From positions 1 through 64,000 of the forward strand of contig WHTT01000027.1 of the NCBI GenBank assembly GCA_009377605.1: DNA of 64,000 bases, read 5' to 3'. The stretch comes from Luteitalea sp. GTDB taxonomy: Bacteria > Acidobacteriota > Vicinamibacteria > Vicinamibacterales > Vicinamibacteraceae. Each line of letters begins with the position of its first letter. The stretch's first letter is position 1. Both the position numbers and the translations under genes were made by a program. Below, piece by piece: positions 1 through 8,621 of this stretch. The notes below the pieces were generated by a model that was not told where the DNA came from, did no database searches, and saw only the letters and a program-made list of their open reading frames with translations.

Positions 1-8
1 TGTAGGGC

Positions 9-359
9 ATGGCAACGACTCCGGGCCTTCTGACGTTCGTCGAGACGACGGTGTTCACGAAGCGCGTAACTGCGCTCCACCTCGAGGATTCCCTACAGAT
101 GTTGCAGCACGAGCTGCTTGCCAATCCGGAAGCGGGCGATGTGGAACCGGGGACCGGCGGGCTGCGCAAGGTTCGGATGCGTGATCCAGGGCGGGCGAAG
201 GGTAAGCGTGGCGGCGCGCGCGTTCATTACTTGTGGCTCAAACATAAAGACCGCATCTATTTGATTTTCGTGTACGGGAAGAACGAATCCGCGAAGCTAA
301 CGGCGGAACAGAAGCGTCAGTTGCGACAGATTGCCACGCAGATCAGAGACCAGGCGTGA
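9..359 (+). CDS. HigB/RelE-family toxin
   Basis: The 116-residue product looks like a RelE/HigB-2 type mRNA interferase. It has a basic, compact core with LRKVRMRDPGRAKGKRGGAR at about residues 51-70, followed by the hydrophobic strand pair HYLWLKH and IYLIFVYGK, and a helical tail KLTAEQKRQLRQIATQI. Family members cleave mRNA on the ribosome. The next gene, 10 bp downstream, encodes a helix-turn-helix protein, so the order is toxin first and antitoxin second, as in higBA. The start is the ATG at 9, behind GTAGGG. The promoter would lie to the left of the window. Family assignment is by pattern only, and catalytic residues were not individually verified. Confidence 0.8.
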   Translation: MATTPGLLTFVETTVFTKRVTALHLEDSLQMLQHELLANPEAGDVEPGTGGLRKVRMRDPGRAKGKRGGARVHYLWLKHKDRIYLIFVYGKNESAKLTAEQKRQLRQIATQIRDQA

Positions 360-369
360 GGTGAGTTCC

Positions 370-777
370 ATGAAGAAAGAGACCTTTGGGGAGCTTCTCG
401 GATCGATGAAAGAGGCGCTTGAGCATGCCGAGGGCAAGCGAAACCTGCGAACGGCGACGCTGCCGCTTCCACCGGCACCGCTGAACGGCCGCGCGGTGAA
501 GCGCGTTCGCACTGCCCTCCATGCCTCGCAGGCGGTCTTCGCGCGATATCTCAACGTAAGTACGAAGCTTGTACAAGCGTGGGAAGCGGACCGGCGTGTA
601 CCCGAAGGGCCGGCTTTGGTTCTGCTGCATATCGCAGCAGAGAAACCGGAATTACTCGAAGCGATCAGGCATGAGAGCCAGGCAAGCCAGCGGCGCGCGA
701 CCAGAGTCACACGACGGCGTCAGCGTCGGAACGGCGATTCAGCGGCGGCGCAGAGCGGGACGGCTGCTCGCGCCTGA
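370..777 (+). CDS. HigA-type helix-turn-helix antitoxin
   Basis: This 135-residue protein has an Xre-like helix-turn-helix at about residues 40-80 (VRTALHASQAVFARYLNVST, then KLVQAWEADRRVPEGPA), the arrangement of HigA-2/NadS antitoxins. It should bind and neutralise the upstream RelE-like toxin and repress the shared promoter. An in-frame start at 331 exists, but the ATG at 370 is preferred because it directly follows the toxin stop (357-359) and opens with a normal N-terminus (MKKETFGELL). The last 25 residues are very Arg-rich (RRATRVTRRRQRRNG), unusual for the family. This may be a basic tail or read-through into non-coding DNA. Confidence 0.8.
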   Translation: MKKETFGELLGSMKEALEHAEGKRNLRTATLPLPPAPLNGRAVKRVRTALHASQAVFARYLNVSTKLVQAWEADRRVPEGPALVLLHIAAEKPELLEAIRHESQASQRRATRVTRRRQRRNGDSAAAQSGTAARA

Positions 778-814
778 TTGCTCGACGCGCCCGACTGATT
801 GACGCGAGGCAGGC

Positions 815-1786
815 ATGAGGCCGACGCTGCACCCTCCGACGCTCGCCGACGTGTTTCGAGCTCGTGCGAGACTCAACGGACGGCTGCCCCGCACGCCGCT
901 GCTGTCGCACCCCACCCTCGTCGAGGAGCTGGGCTGCGACATACGTATCAAGCACGAAAACCATCTCCCGACCGGCGCATTCAAGGTGCGGGGCGGGCTG
1001 AATCTCGTGTCGACGTTGGTGGAGACGGATCCAGGCATGCCCGTCATCACGGCGAGCACGGGCAATCATGGGCAGTCGATGGCGCTCGCCTGCCGGCAAT
1101 ACGGCGTGCCCTGCACCATCCTGGTGCCGCGCGGAAACAATCCCGAAAAAAACGCGGCGATGCGTGCCCTCGGCGCCGAGGTGGTCGCATACGGTCGCGA
1201 CTTCGACGAAGCGCGCGAGGAGCTGGAGCGGCGCGCTGCCACCGGAACCATGCGCTACGTGCACTCGGCCAACGAGCCGCTGCTCATCGCCGGCGTCGCA
1301 ATCTATGCCCTGGAGATCTTCGAAGAGCTGCCGGATGTCGACGTCATCTACGTGCCTATTGGCGGTGGAAGCGGCGCGTCAGGGCTCGTGACGGTTCGCG
1401 ACGTCCTCGGCAGCCGTGCGCGCATCATCGGTGTGCAGGCGGCCGGTGCCGACGCGTTCGCCCGGTCGTGGCGGACGGGCGAGCGGGTCACCAGCACGCA
1501 CGCCAATACGTTTGCCGAAGGCATGGCCACGCGCGTCACGTTCGACCTCACGTTCGGCATTCTTGCCAAGGGCCTCGCAGATGTGGTGACGCTGACCGAG
1601 GAGGAGCTGGCGGACGGCGTACGCCTCGCGCTGCGGACGACACACAATCTGGCCGAGGGCGCCGGCGCCGCCGCGCTCATGGCGGCCTGGAAGCAGCGCG
1701 ACGCGCTGCGCGGACAGCGCGTCGTGTGCGTGATGAGCGGCGGCAACCTGACCCTGCCCACGCTCGCCCGCATCGCCACTTCGTAG
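815..1786 (+). CDS. Threonine/serine dehydratase-like PLP enzyme
   Basis: The 323-residue protein is a fold-type II pyridoxal-phosphate enzyme of the threonine dehydratase/serine racemase group. The Schiff-base lysine is K57 in PTGAFKVRGG. STGNHGQS (81-88) binds the substrate carboxylate, and PIGGGSGASG (181-190) holds the cofactor phosphate. The conserved C-terminal SGGNL (about 308-312) supplies the residue near the pyridine nitrogen. It ends after the catalytic domain with no ACT domain, so it resembles a catabolic TdcB-like dehydratase rather than feedback-regulated IlvA. The likely reaction is deamination of L-threonine or L-serine to the 2-oxo acid. It is monocistronic here, and substrate preference cannot be read from the sequence. 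Confidence 0.88.
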   Translation: MRPTLHPPTLADVFRARARLNGRLPRTPLLSHPTLVEELGCDIRIKHENHLPTGAFKVRGGLNLVSTLVETDPGMPVITASTGNHGQSMALACRQYGVPCTILVPRGNNPEKNAAMRALGAEVVAYGRDFDEAREELERRAATGTMRYVHSANEPLLIAGVAIYALEIFEELPDVDVIYVPIGGGSGASGLVTVRDVLGSRARIIGVQAAGADAFARSWRTGERVTSTHANTFAEGMATRVTFDLTFGILAKGLADVVTLTEEELADGVRLALRTTHNLAEGAGAAALMAAWKQRDALRGQRVVCVMSGGNLTLPTLARIATS

Positions 1787-2064
1787 CCACGCCCCACGCC
1801 ATCTGCTCAGACAACGACTCGAGCTGCTGGAGCACACGCCGGAGGGCGTCCATGACCTGTTCCGTCGCGGAGCCGTTGCGGACGATGTTGTCCAGCGCAG
1901 AGATGACTGGGTCCGAGGCAACGTTCATTCATGACCTTCGGAAGAAGGCTAACCAACAACGATGGTACGGCATCAGTGTGCAGGGGAACAACTACTCGTG
2001 CCGGAGAACGATGCACGGATCGATGGTAGCTGCTCTGATGGCAGGAAGCCGCTCGAGCAGTCGA
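1787..2064. other. Gap with possible gene remnant
   Basis: This is a 278-bp gap between convergent genes. On the minus strand, from about 1928 down to 1790, one frame reads like genuine protein (helical, with DNIVRNGSATEQVMDALRRV and LQQLESLSEQMAW). It then runs into the end of the dehydratase gene and becomes nonsense. It may be a decayed gene end, but nothing was recognised. Confidence 0.25.
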
Positions 2065-4656
2065 CTAACCCTCCCTCAGAACCTCCGCCGGATCGACGCC
2101 GGCCGCACGGTGCGCCGGCACGAGGCACGCTATGAGCGCGACGGCCACGAGCGTCGCTGCCACGCCAACGATCGTCAGTGGATCTGTGGCGCTCACGTCA
2201 AAGAGGACGGTCGCCATCAAGCGACTGGCGACGAGCGCGGCTCCAATGCCAACCGTCACGCCTACCACGACCAACCGCAGCCCGTGCAGGACGATCATGC
2301 GGCGGACGCGGGCGGGATCGCCCCCGAGCGCGAGCCGGATCCCGATGTCGCGTGTGTGCTGCTGGACGAAGTAGGCCATGACCCCGTAGATGCCGATGAC
2401 GGACAACACGAGCGCCGTGAGCGCAAACATGCCGATGAGCACGCTGAGATAGCGGGGCCTCGCGAGCGCCTCAGCGACCAGCTCGTCGCCCGTGGCCACG
2501 CTCGAGAGCGCGAGGCCCGGGTCCAGCTCCTTCATCACCCGGCGTAGGGACTGCGACAAGGTCCCGGGGTCGCCGGTTGTCCGGAGCACGAGGAAGGCAT
2601 TCGAGAGATCCACGAACGGGAAATAGACCGTGCCGTCCTCCGGGGCGTCGAGGCCGGTCCATTTCACGTTACCCACCACACCGACAACGGTGGTCCACGG
2701 ACAGCTCGTGCACCCACCGCTACGGAAGCGGCGGCCCAAGACCTCCTCGCCCGGAAAGAATCGGTCGGCCCACGCGCGGTCGACGACGACGACATCCTCT
2801 TGAAGGGAGCGATCGTCGAGGAGCCGGCCTTGTTCGAGACGAAGGCCGACGGTTCCGAAGAGCTCGGGGGACGCCGCCACCCAGGGAGAGATTGGCTGGT
2901 TTTGACCGGGTGGCGTAGGGCGATCTTCGAGATCGAAGTTGTTCCGGATACCGATGTCGTCGGGCGGCCGGCTGTCGGCGAGCGCGGCGGCCTCGACACC
3001 CGGAAGCGCCGCCACGCGCTGCAGCGCACGCTTCCAAAACGTCTCTCGATCCACGTCTTGCGGGTAGCGTCCACTGGGAAGCGACACTGCCGCGGTGAGA
3101 ATGCGCGCCGTGTCGATCCCGACAGGGACACGGATCAGTTGGTCGAGGCTCGCAAGCACGAGGGCGCCGGCCACGAGGAGTGGAGTCGCGAGCGCGAACT
3201 CCGCCGCCACTAGCGCTCGCCGTACGCGGCGCGCCGCACGTCCATCGGTCGTCGATCGCCCGCTCGCCCTCAGCGCCTCGTCCACCCGTAGCCGTGAGCT
3301 GTGCCATGCCGGGACGAGCCCCATGACGATGCTCGTCGCCAGCGACAGGCCAGCCAGCCAAACGAGAGCGGCACCAGAGAGCCGGACCTCGTCGATGCGC
3401 GGGATGTACGCCGTGCCGCGCGCGGTCACGAGCTGCAGAGAGACAGCAGCAACCGCCAGCCCCACCAGCGCGGCACCGACAATGAGCGCCGCGGCCTCGA
3501 CCAGCACGTGCTGCAGAATGCGCGCGCGCGACGCCCCAAGCGCTCCGCGAATCGCCAGCTCGCGGCTCCGCTGCAACCCGCGCGCAATCAGTAGATTGAC
3601 GGCGTTCGCGCAGGCGATGAGCAACAAGCACCCGACCGCGGCGAGCACGACGAACAATATCGAACCGATCTCGCCAACCACGCGCTCCTTGAGATCCAGC
3701 ATGCCCCAGGTCGCCTTCTCGTCCTGGTACGACGATCGCCAGATCGGAAAGAGCCGGCGATTGGTGGCGTGTAGCGCGTCGAGCGCCGCCGCGCGCGACA
3801 CGCCAGGCCGCAGACGCGCCAGCACGGTCGTGAAGAATGGACCCTTTCGCGTGGGCGTCGCCCAGTCGGCGACGGTGAACAGGACAACGTCGTGCTCGAG
3901 CGGACCCGCTGTTCTCTCCAGGACGCCGAGGATCGTGTAGCCCGCACCGTCAACCGTCAGCGTCCGCCCCAGCACGGACGCGTCGCCTCCGAAACGTCGC
4001 GCCCAATAGGCATGGGTCAAGACGACGGACCGATCGCCGCGCTCGTCATCGGCAACGTCGAAGAGACGGCCGACGTGCGCGTTCTGGCCGACGAGTGGGA
4101 AATACGACCCTGTCACCGCCTTCGCGGAAACGCGCTCGGCGAGCGCGCCTTCGGTGACCGTAACGTCCCCGGTCTGATACGCTGCGATCGCGCTGAAAGT
4201 CGAATGGTCCGCCTCGAGCGCCCTGTAGTCCACGACCGACAGAGAAAAGCGATATGGTGAGTTGTCCGTATAGATCCAGACGAGCGAACCCGGATTGGCG
4301 TACGGCAGCGGATTGACGAGAATTGCCCGAACGAGGCTGATCATCGCCGTAGTCGCGCCCAGCCCAACGCCAACGGTGAGCACAATCGTGGCCGACAGCA
4401 CCGGCACCCGCGCCAGGCTGCGGAGGCTATAGCGGAAGTCCCGCCAGAGATGCTGCATCGTGGTGGCTCCAGGAAGGGCGGCGCGCACGCGGTCGACGAG
4501 AAGGTGCCAGGGATAGAGCACGCGCTGTCGACGCAACCAGCGGGTGGCGGCGCGAGTTCCCTCCCGACGCCGCCGAACTTCGTAAAGCTCCGCCAGGTCG
4601 CTCTCGATCTCGCGTCGGTCGGCGTCGCTCACAAGGAAGCGAAGGAGCCAGCGCAT
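2065..4656 (-). CDS. ADOP-family FtsX/MacB-type permease
   Basis: This 863-residue permease belongs to the acidobacterial duplicated orphan permease group. It begins with a short ADOP N-terminal segment (MRWLLRFLVSDADRREIESD). The MacB-like core follows, with TM1 at TIVLTVGVGLGATTAMISLV, a large periplasmic domain, an FtsX block around the ALRASG region, a second periplasmic domain, and three C-terminal TMs ending in PAEVLREG. These proteins lack their own ATPase gene nearby, and their substrates are mostly unknown. The open frame extends upstream to 5010, but the ATG at 4656 fits because it follows the PadR stop by 2 bp and starts the conserved N-terminus. It is co-transcribed with and probably repressed by that PadR. 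Confidence 0.9.
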   Translation of the reverse strand: MRWLLRFLVSDADRREIESDLAELYEVRRRREGTRAATRWLRRQRVLYPWHLLVDRVRAALPGATTMQHLWRDFRYSLRSLARVPVLSATIVLTVGVGLGATTAMISLVRAILVNPLPYANPGSLVWIYTDNSPYRFSLSVVDYRALEADHSTFSAIAAYQTGDVTVTEGALAERVSAKAVTGSYFPLVGQNAHVGRLFDVADDERGDRSVVLTHAYWARRFGGDASVLGRTLTVDGAGYTILGVLERTAGPLEHDVVLFTVADWATPTRKGPFFTTVLARLRPGVSRAAALDALHATNRRLFPIWRSSYQDEKATWGMLDLKERVVGEIGSILFVVLAAVGCLLLIACANAVNLLIARGLQRSRELAIRGALGASRARILQHVLVEAAALIVGAALVGLAVAAVSLQLVTARGTAYIPRIDEVRLSGAALVWLAGLSLATSIVMGLVPAWHSSRLRVDEALRASGRSTTDGRAARRVRRALVAAEFALATPLLVAGALVLASLDQLIRVPVGIDTARILTAAVSLPSGRYPQDVDRETFWKRALQRVAALPGVEAAALADSRPPDDIGIRNNFDLEDRPTPPGQNQPISPWVAASPELFGTVGLRLEQGRLLDDRSLQEDVVVVDRAWADRFFPGEEVLGRRFRSGGCTSCPWTTVVGVVGNVKWTGLDAPEDGTVYFPFVDLSNAFLVLRTTGDPGTLSQSLRRVMKELDPGLALSSVATGDELVAEALARPRYLSVLIGMFALTALVLSVIGIYGVMAYFVQQHTRDIGIRLALGGDPARVRRMIVLHGLRLVVVGVTVGIGAALVASRLMATVLFDVSATDPLTIVGVAATLVAVALIACLVPAHRAAGVDPAEVLREG

Positions 4657-4658
4657 TG

Positions 4659-4985
4659 TCAGGCCTTGTGTACTCTCAGCACGCGCTCGAGGCCCCGCCA
4701 GAGGCGGACGTGCTCGACGCGTTGGGCTTCCACTGCGGCGAGGCCCTGTTTCGTGACCTTGAAGTAGCGGCGGACCCGGCCACTCGCCGGCTCGTCGAGG
4801 CGCGACGTCACGAGTCCCTTCTGCTCGAGCCGCTTCAGGGCGATGAAGACCGCCGCTTGGGAGACCGGCCGACCGATGCGCTTCTCGAGCTCGAGCACGA
4901 GCGGCACGCTGTAGGTCTCGCCTCTCTCGCGGAGCATGGCCACGAGCACATGCAGCTCGAAGTTCTGGAGCGCGTGCGTCGACAT
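4659..4985 (-). CDS. PadR-family transcriptional repressor
   Basis: The protein has 108 residues with the PadR winged helix: LHVLVAMLRERGETYSVPLV (helix), SQAAVFIALKRLEQKGLVTS (recognition helix and wing) and YFKVTKQGLAAVEAQRVEHV leading into the short dimerising helix. It is a small PadR-s2-type protein. It is the first gene of a two-gene operon with the ADOP permease (2-bp gap). This is a recurring acidobacterial arrangement in which the PadR protein is thought to repress the pair until a ligand binds. The promoter and a candidate operator lie just upstream at 5001-5029. The start is the ATG at 4985; no good Shine-Dalgarno sequence is visible. Confidence 0.9.
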   Translation of the reverse strand: MSTHALQNFELHVLVAMLRERGETYSVPLVLELEKRIGRPVSQAAVFIALKRLEQKGLVTSRLDEPASGRVRRYFKVTKQGLAAVEAQRVEHVRLWRGLERVLRVHKA

Positions 4986-5000
4986 ATCGTATCGGCACGC

Positions 5001-5029
5001 ATACTAACACTAACAGCGCTAGTGATCAA
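5001..5029 (-). promoter_or_regulatory. PadR promoter with candidate operator
   Basis: Read leftward, TTGATC (5024-5029) and TAGTAT (5001-5006) are separated by 17 bp and resemble -35 and -10 elements. The spacer holds the inverted repeat CACTA-N7-TAGTG (5008-5024) and an extra TTAGTG copy, as expected for autorepression. The inferred transcript start is only about 9 nt before the PadR ATG. Confidence 0.55.
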
Positions 5030-5091
5030 CCACGATGCATCGGCTGCCAGTGTGGGGCGACGGGGCTACGGCTTGACGAGCTGACCGGCGA

Positions 5092-5580
5092 TCAGGGGTT
5101 GATGATTCGATGGAGGTCGAGATTTGGTGGCGCAATCGACGCCTGACTGAGCATCACGTGCACTTGGCCGCGGTGATGGGCCTGGTGGTTGAAGAAGTGT
5201 GCCACCGCAACCGGAACCTCGTCCACGTAGTGGCGCCCAAGATAGTTCACATAGTCCAGAGAGCGGGCCAGGAAGCCTTCATCGAGAGCGTCGAAGAAGC
5301 GGATGATTCGATCATCTTCCCGGACGCGAGCGGAACGTAAATCGACCAGCTCGTCAAAGAGAATGGCGCCCAACGGTGGCGTCTCCGCGCCCTGGCCGTG
5401 GAATCGATCCATCCAAATGCGGTCACCAAGCAACAGGTGATTGAGAAGACGATGGATGCTGCCGAACGAGCCGGGCCGCTCCCTGCGGTACTCCCCATCA
5501 CTCAAAGCCGCACAGGCGTCGTACAACCGCTCGTTCGCCACGCGATTGTATCGAGCGAGCATTCTGAAGTGATCCACCAT
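5092..5580 (-). CDS. DinB-family metal-binding protein
   Basis: This 162-residue four-helix-bundle protein is of the DinB/YfiT type. The likely metal-binding triad is H48 (RLLNHLLLGDR), H132 (FFNHQ) and H135 or H136 (AHHRGQVH). DinB-like proteins bind a divalent metal, and several act as thiol-dependent S-transferases, for example with bacillithiol. The substrate here is unknown. The N-terminus (MVDHFRMLARYNRVANERLY) matches the usual family opening, so the ATG at 5580 is convincing. It is a single gene, convergent with nothing on its left except the PadR promoter region. A second protein of the same superfamily is at 25949-26533. Confidence 0.85.
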   Translation of the reverse strand: MVDHFRMLARYNRVANERLYDACAALSDGEYRRERPGSFGSIHRLLNHLLLGDRIWMDRFHGQGAETPPLGAILFDELVDLRSARVREDDRIIRFFDALDEGFLARSLDYVNYLGRHYVDEVPVAVAHFFNHQAHHRGQVHVMLSQASIAPPNLDLHRIINP

Positions 5581-5756
5581 TTGCCATTCACCTCGTCAGT
5601 GGAAAGGTCGTCATGGAACTGCCAAGGCACGTCGTCCTTCGGGACACACTAAACCATCTCGCCCATCATCGGGGGCAACTGACCGTGTATCTGCGGCTCA
5701 ATGATCGACCCGTTCCGGCGATCTACGGCCCATCGGCGGACGATCAGCAGTTTGTG

Positions 5757-5870
5757 TAGGGCGCCTCGGCGAAGCGAAGGACGCCTCGGCGAGGCGTCCC
5801 TACCTTCCTTGGTAGGGCGCGTTCGCCGACCCGTCCGCCGTAGCGCGGAGCGCGAAGGCGCGAACGCGCC
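5757..5870. repeat. Dispersed palindromic repeat, family A (copy 1)
   Basis: This is a GC-rich intergenic element built from palindromic modules. One is CGCCTCGGCGAGGCG flanked by CCCTACC, one starts GGTAGGGCGCGTTCGCCGA, and one reads GTAGCGCGGAGCGCGAAGGC. The same modules recur near 16.1, 27.4, 34.7, 54.6, 56.6 and 60.6 kb. It fills most of the gap between the DinB gene and the membrane-protein gene. Confidence 0.8.
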
Positions 5871-5877
5871 ATTTGCC

Positions 5878-6636
5878 TCAACCAGCAACCCACGCGGCAA
5901 ACGCGAGCCAGGCGCCCGTGCCCGCGATTGCCAGACGCAGCGGCTGCGAGACGATGAGAAACAGCCCGCCCCAGAGAAAGGCGGGATGGATGCGTCCACG
6001 CATCAGGCGGTCGTGGAGCAGGCAGACGACCACGAAGAGATCCGTGAGACCGAAGAAGACCAGCGGGCCTGTTCCCGCGACCACGGGCAGGCGGGCAATG
6101 GCCGCGGTCAGCAGGCCGATCGTCGCGAGCAGCATCAGCCGCTTGTGTGTGTCGGGCCGGCGTCTGTACAGAAGGGCGCACCCGACCAGCGTCGGGAAGA
6201 CTACCAGGTCGCCAACCGGGATCGCGAAGAACACCAGCGGAGGCGGGCCACCCGGCGGTGTGAATCCGCGCCTGACGGACCAGAGCGCCGCCGCCCCGCC
6301 CGCCACGACCATCGCGACCGCCAGCAGCCCGCCGATCACACCGAGCCGCCGATGGATGTCTGTCCGCTTCGCCGCGACGAGTGACGTCTGCAGGATGAAG
6401 AGGAGGATCCAGGAGGTAAAGAGAGCGCCGTGCAGATGCAACAGCGGCGTGAGCGCCGGCGCGTCGAACGTCCCCTTGAGATAGTACGTAGGCGCGAAGC
6501 CGGCGAAGACGGTCAGCGCGGCCGCGGCGGCCATACTGCTGAAGAACAGGTGCTCGCCGCGCGGTTTCCGCACCGCAAGCGTCCCGACGACTGCCGCCTC
6601 TCGTGCAACGCCAAGCCCTGCGCTCATAACTTCCAC
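5878..6636 (-). CDS. Integral membrane protein, seven helices predicted
   Basis: The 252-residue hydrophobic protein has about seven membrane segments, including AAAAALTVFAGFAP, LFTSWILLFILQTSLV, VIGGLLAVAMVVAGGAAALW, VGDLVVFPTLVGCALL, MLLATIGLLTAAIARLPVV and VFFGLTDLFVVVCLL. The pattern LLHLHGALFTSW in helix 2, RRPDTHKRLMLLAT before helix 5 and the conserved His residues resemble a widespread uncharacterised family of small heme- or quinone-type membrane proteins. No function can be assigned. The GTG at 6636 is used because GGAG lies 8-11 nt upstream; ATG at 6627 is an alternative. The gene's 3' end abuts a family A repeat. Confidence 0.7.
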   Translation of the reverse strand: MEVMSAGLGVAREAAVVGTLAVRKPRGEHLFFSSMAAAAALTVFAGFAPTYYLKGTFDAPALTPLLHLHGALFTSWILLFILQTSLVAAKRTDIHRRLGVIGGLLAVAMVVAGGAAALWSVRRGFTPPGGPPPLVFFAIPVGDLVVFPTLVGCALLYRRRPDTHKRLMLLATIGLLTAAIARLPVVAGTGPLVFFGLTDLFVVVCLLHDRLMRGRIHPAFLWGGLFLIVSQPLRLAIAGTGAWLAFAAWVAG

Positions 6637-6818
6637 AACAACTCTCCGTTCGCCTGCCGATTCGTCCGTATCCGTAAACGCTCGGCGCTCGCGGATCGAA
6701 CGCGTCGAGTACGGTCAGGCTGGTCAATTTCTTACAAGGCACCGCGTCTCGGCAGGTAGTAGCATGCACTCGGCGGGTCGCGCGCTCCAGGGCGCGCTCG
6801 TGACTGGAGGGACCGATC

Positions 6819-8621
6819 GTGTTGCGCCGTCTCAGGGAACGCAACGAATGGAAGTTCTTCAGCGTGCTGCCGAGGGCCGATACTCCCCTCGCGGTGGCCT
6901 GGTGGCTCGTGCTCTTCCTTCGTGGCGCGCTGCCTGCCCTGTTCGCCATTGCCATGGGCGTACTGGTGGGCGCGGTGCAGCAGGGACATAGCCTCGCGGG
7001 CCCGCTTACCTTTGTCGGCACTCTGTTTGTCCTCCTCCAGGTGCTTACACCTCTCCACCAGGCACTGAGCGCAAACCTCGGCGATCGAACCGCTGCCTGG
7101 CTCTACGACCGCCTGACCGAGGCATGCGTCCGCCCTCCCGGGATGGGACACCTCGAAGACCCGAAGCTCACCAGCGACCTGACGGTCGCCCGCGATTTCG
7201 ATCTCGGTATCACCGGTCCGCCGCTCAGCATCTCGATGGAGTTCATTGCAAGCGGATTGGTCGAGTTGATTGGCGGCCTTGCTTGCGTCATGGTGCTCTT
7301 CGGCTATGCGTGGTGGGCGCCACTCGTCCTGGGCAGCGCATGGCTCGCCACGCACTGGCTGCTCCGCGAGAGCGCGGTCTGGCACGACCGCAATACCGAC
7401 GTCGTCCGCGCCGCGCAGCGCGACGCCGAGTACACCTACCGACTGGCGGTCGATCCGGCTCCAGCCAAGGAGCTGCGTCTCTTTGGCCTTGCCGCGTGGA
7501 CCATCGATCGCTTCGTCACCCGTCGCGCACGCCTGCATGCGCTGCAATACGAAGCCACACGGCTGCGTGAGAAGCCGGTGCTGTGGAGCTTGCTGCTCGT
7601 CGCTGGTGCAAACGTTGCGCTGTTCTGGTCGTTCGCCAACGCCGCCGACAACGGGACCCTGAGCCTGGCGCAGCTCGTCGTGTTCGCCCAGAGCGCGGTC
7701 GGCGCCTCGATGATTGCGTTCGGCGGCCTCAACTGGGCGCTCGACGGCGCTGCCGCACCGGTGGCCGCCGTGCTGCGGCTCGAGCCGGCGATGGCCGCCG
7801 CCGGCGCGCTTCGTCGCGGCAGCCGTGCAGCCAGCAAGATGCCGGCGCGCGAGATCCGCTTCCGCGACGTCACGTTTGCCTATCCGCGCGGTGCCTCACC
7901 GGTGCTCGACCACTTCGATCTCAGCATTCCCGCCGGATCGTCTCTCGCGATCGTCGGACAGAACGGCGCCGGCAAGACGACGCTCGCTAAGCTCCTGTGC
8001 CGCTTGTACGACCCGCAGTCGGGCGCCATCGAGGTCGACGGCGTCGATCTCCGCGATCTCTCGGTGGAGTCTTGGCGCGAGCGTGTGACCGCCGTGTTCC
8101 AGGACTTCACCCGCTTCGAGCTGTCGCTCCGCGACAACGTTGCTCCCGCAGGCGCCCCCGACGACGTCGTACGCCGCGCGCTCGTCTCCGCGGGCGCAGC
8201 CGATATGGCCAGCCTCGATACCGTCCTGGCCCGCGGCTATGAAGGTGGAACCGATCTCTCGGGCGGCCAGTGGCAACGCGTCGCGCTGGCGCGCGCTCTC
8301 TCGGCCGTCGAGCTCGGTGTAGGGCTCGTCTTGCTGGACGAGCCCACCGCGCAGCTCGACGTGCGCGGTGAGGCCGAGATCTTCAACCGGATCCTATCGG
8401 CCACGCGCCGCTGCACGACGATCCTCATCTCGCATCGCTTTTCCACGGTGCGCCAGGCCGACCGCATCTGCGTGCTCGAGCATGGCCGGGTCATCGAGCT
8501 CGGGACACACGACGAGCTGATGGCCAAGGGTGGTCGCTATCGCACGATGTTCAACCTGCAGGCGCAGCGCTTCAGCGCGACGGAAGACGAGGAGGAAACC
8601 ACGTATGACGTCCTCGGCTGA
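6819..8621 (+). CDS. ABC exporter half-transporter (subunit 1)
   Basis: This 600-residue type IV ABC exporter has an N-terminal membrane domain (about residues 25-330) and a C-terminal ATPase. The ATPase has Walker A GQNGAGKT at about 380, signature LSGGQWQ at about 479, Walker B LVLLDEPTAQLD at about 504 and the switch His in LISHRFSTV. It has no peptidase or substrate-binding domain. The next gene overlaps by 17 bp and encodes a second, different half-transporter, so the pair should form a heterodimer. The cargo is not evident and could be a lipid, peptide or drug. The start is GTG 6819 with GGAGG 8 nt upstream. Confidence 0.9.
   Translation: MLRRLRERNEWKFFSVLPRADTPLAVAWWLVLFLRGALPALFAIAMGVLVGAVQQGHSLAGPLTFVGTLFVLLQVLTPLHQALSANLGDRTAAWLYDRLTEACVRPPGMGHLEDPKLTSDLTVARDFDLGITGPPLSISMEFIASGLVELIGGLACVMVLFGYAWWAPLVLGSAWLATHWLLRESAVWHDRNTDVVRAAQRDAEYTYRLAVDPAPAKELRLFGLAAWTIDRFVTRRARLHALQYEATRLREKPVLWSLLLVAGANVALFWSFANAADNGTLSLAQLVVFAQSAVGASMIAFGGLNWALDGAAAPVAAVLRLEPAMAAAGALRRGSRAASKMPAREIRFRDVTFAYPRGASPVLDHFDLSIPAGSSLAIVGQNGAGKTTLAKLLCRLYDPQSGAIEVDGVDLRDLSVESWRERVTAVFQDFTRFELSLRDNVAPAGAPDDVVRRALVSAGAADMASLDTVLARGYEGGTDLSGGQWQRVALARALSAVELGVGLVLLDEPTAQLDVRGEAEIFNRILSATRRCTTILISHRFSTVRQADRICVLEHGRVIELGTHDELMAKGGRYRTMFNLQAQRFSATEDEEETTYDVLG

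Noticed and set aside
1790-1928. Short minus-strand gene near 1.8 kb
   Set aside because: The start looks protein-like, but it runs into antisense of the dehydratase gene and has no usable end; only a possible remnant is noted.
799-2547. 582-codon plus-strand frame
   Set aside because: It is a shadow of the threonine dehydratase-like gene and the antisense of the ADOP gene; there is no recognisable protein pattern.
5744-7021. 425-codon minus-strand frame
   Set aside because: It overlaps a better-supported membrane-protein gene and the ABC exporter start. Its Arg-rich composition is noise.
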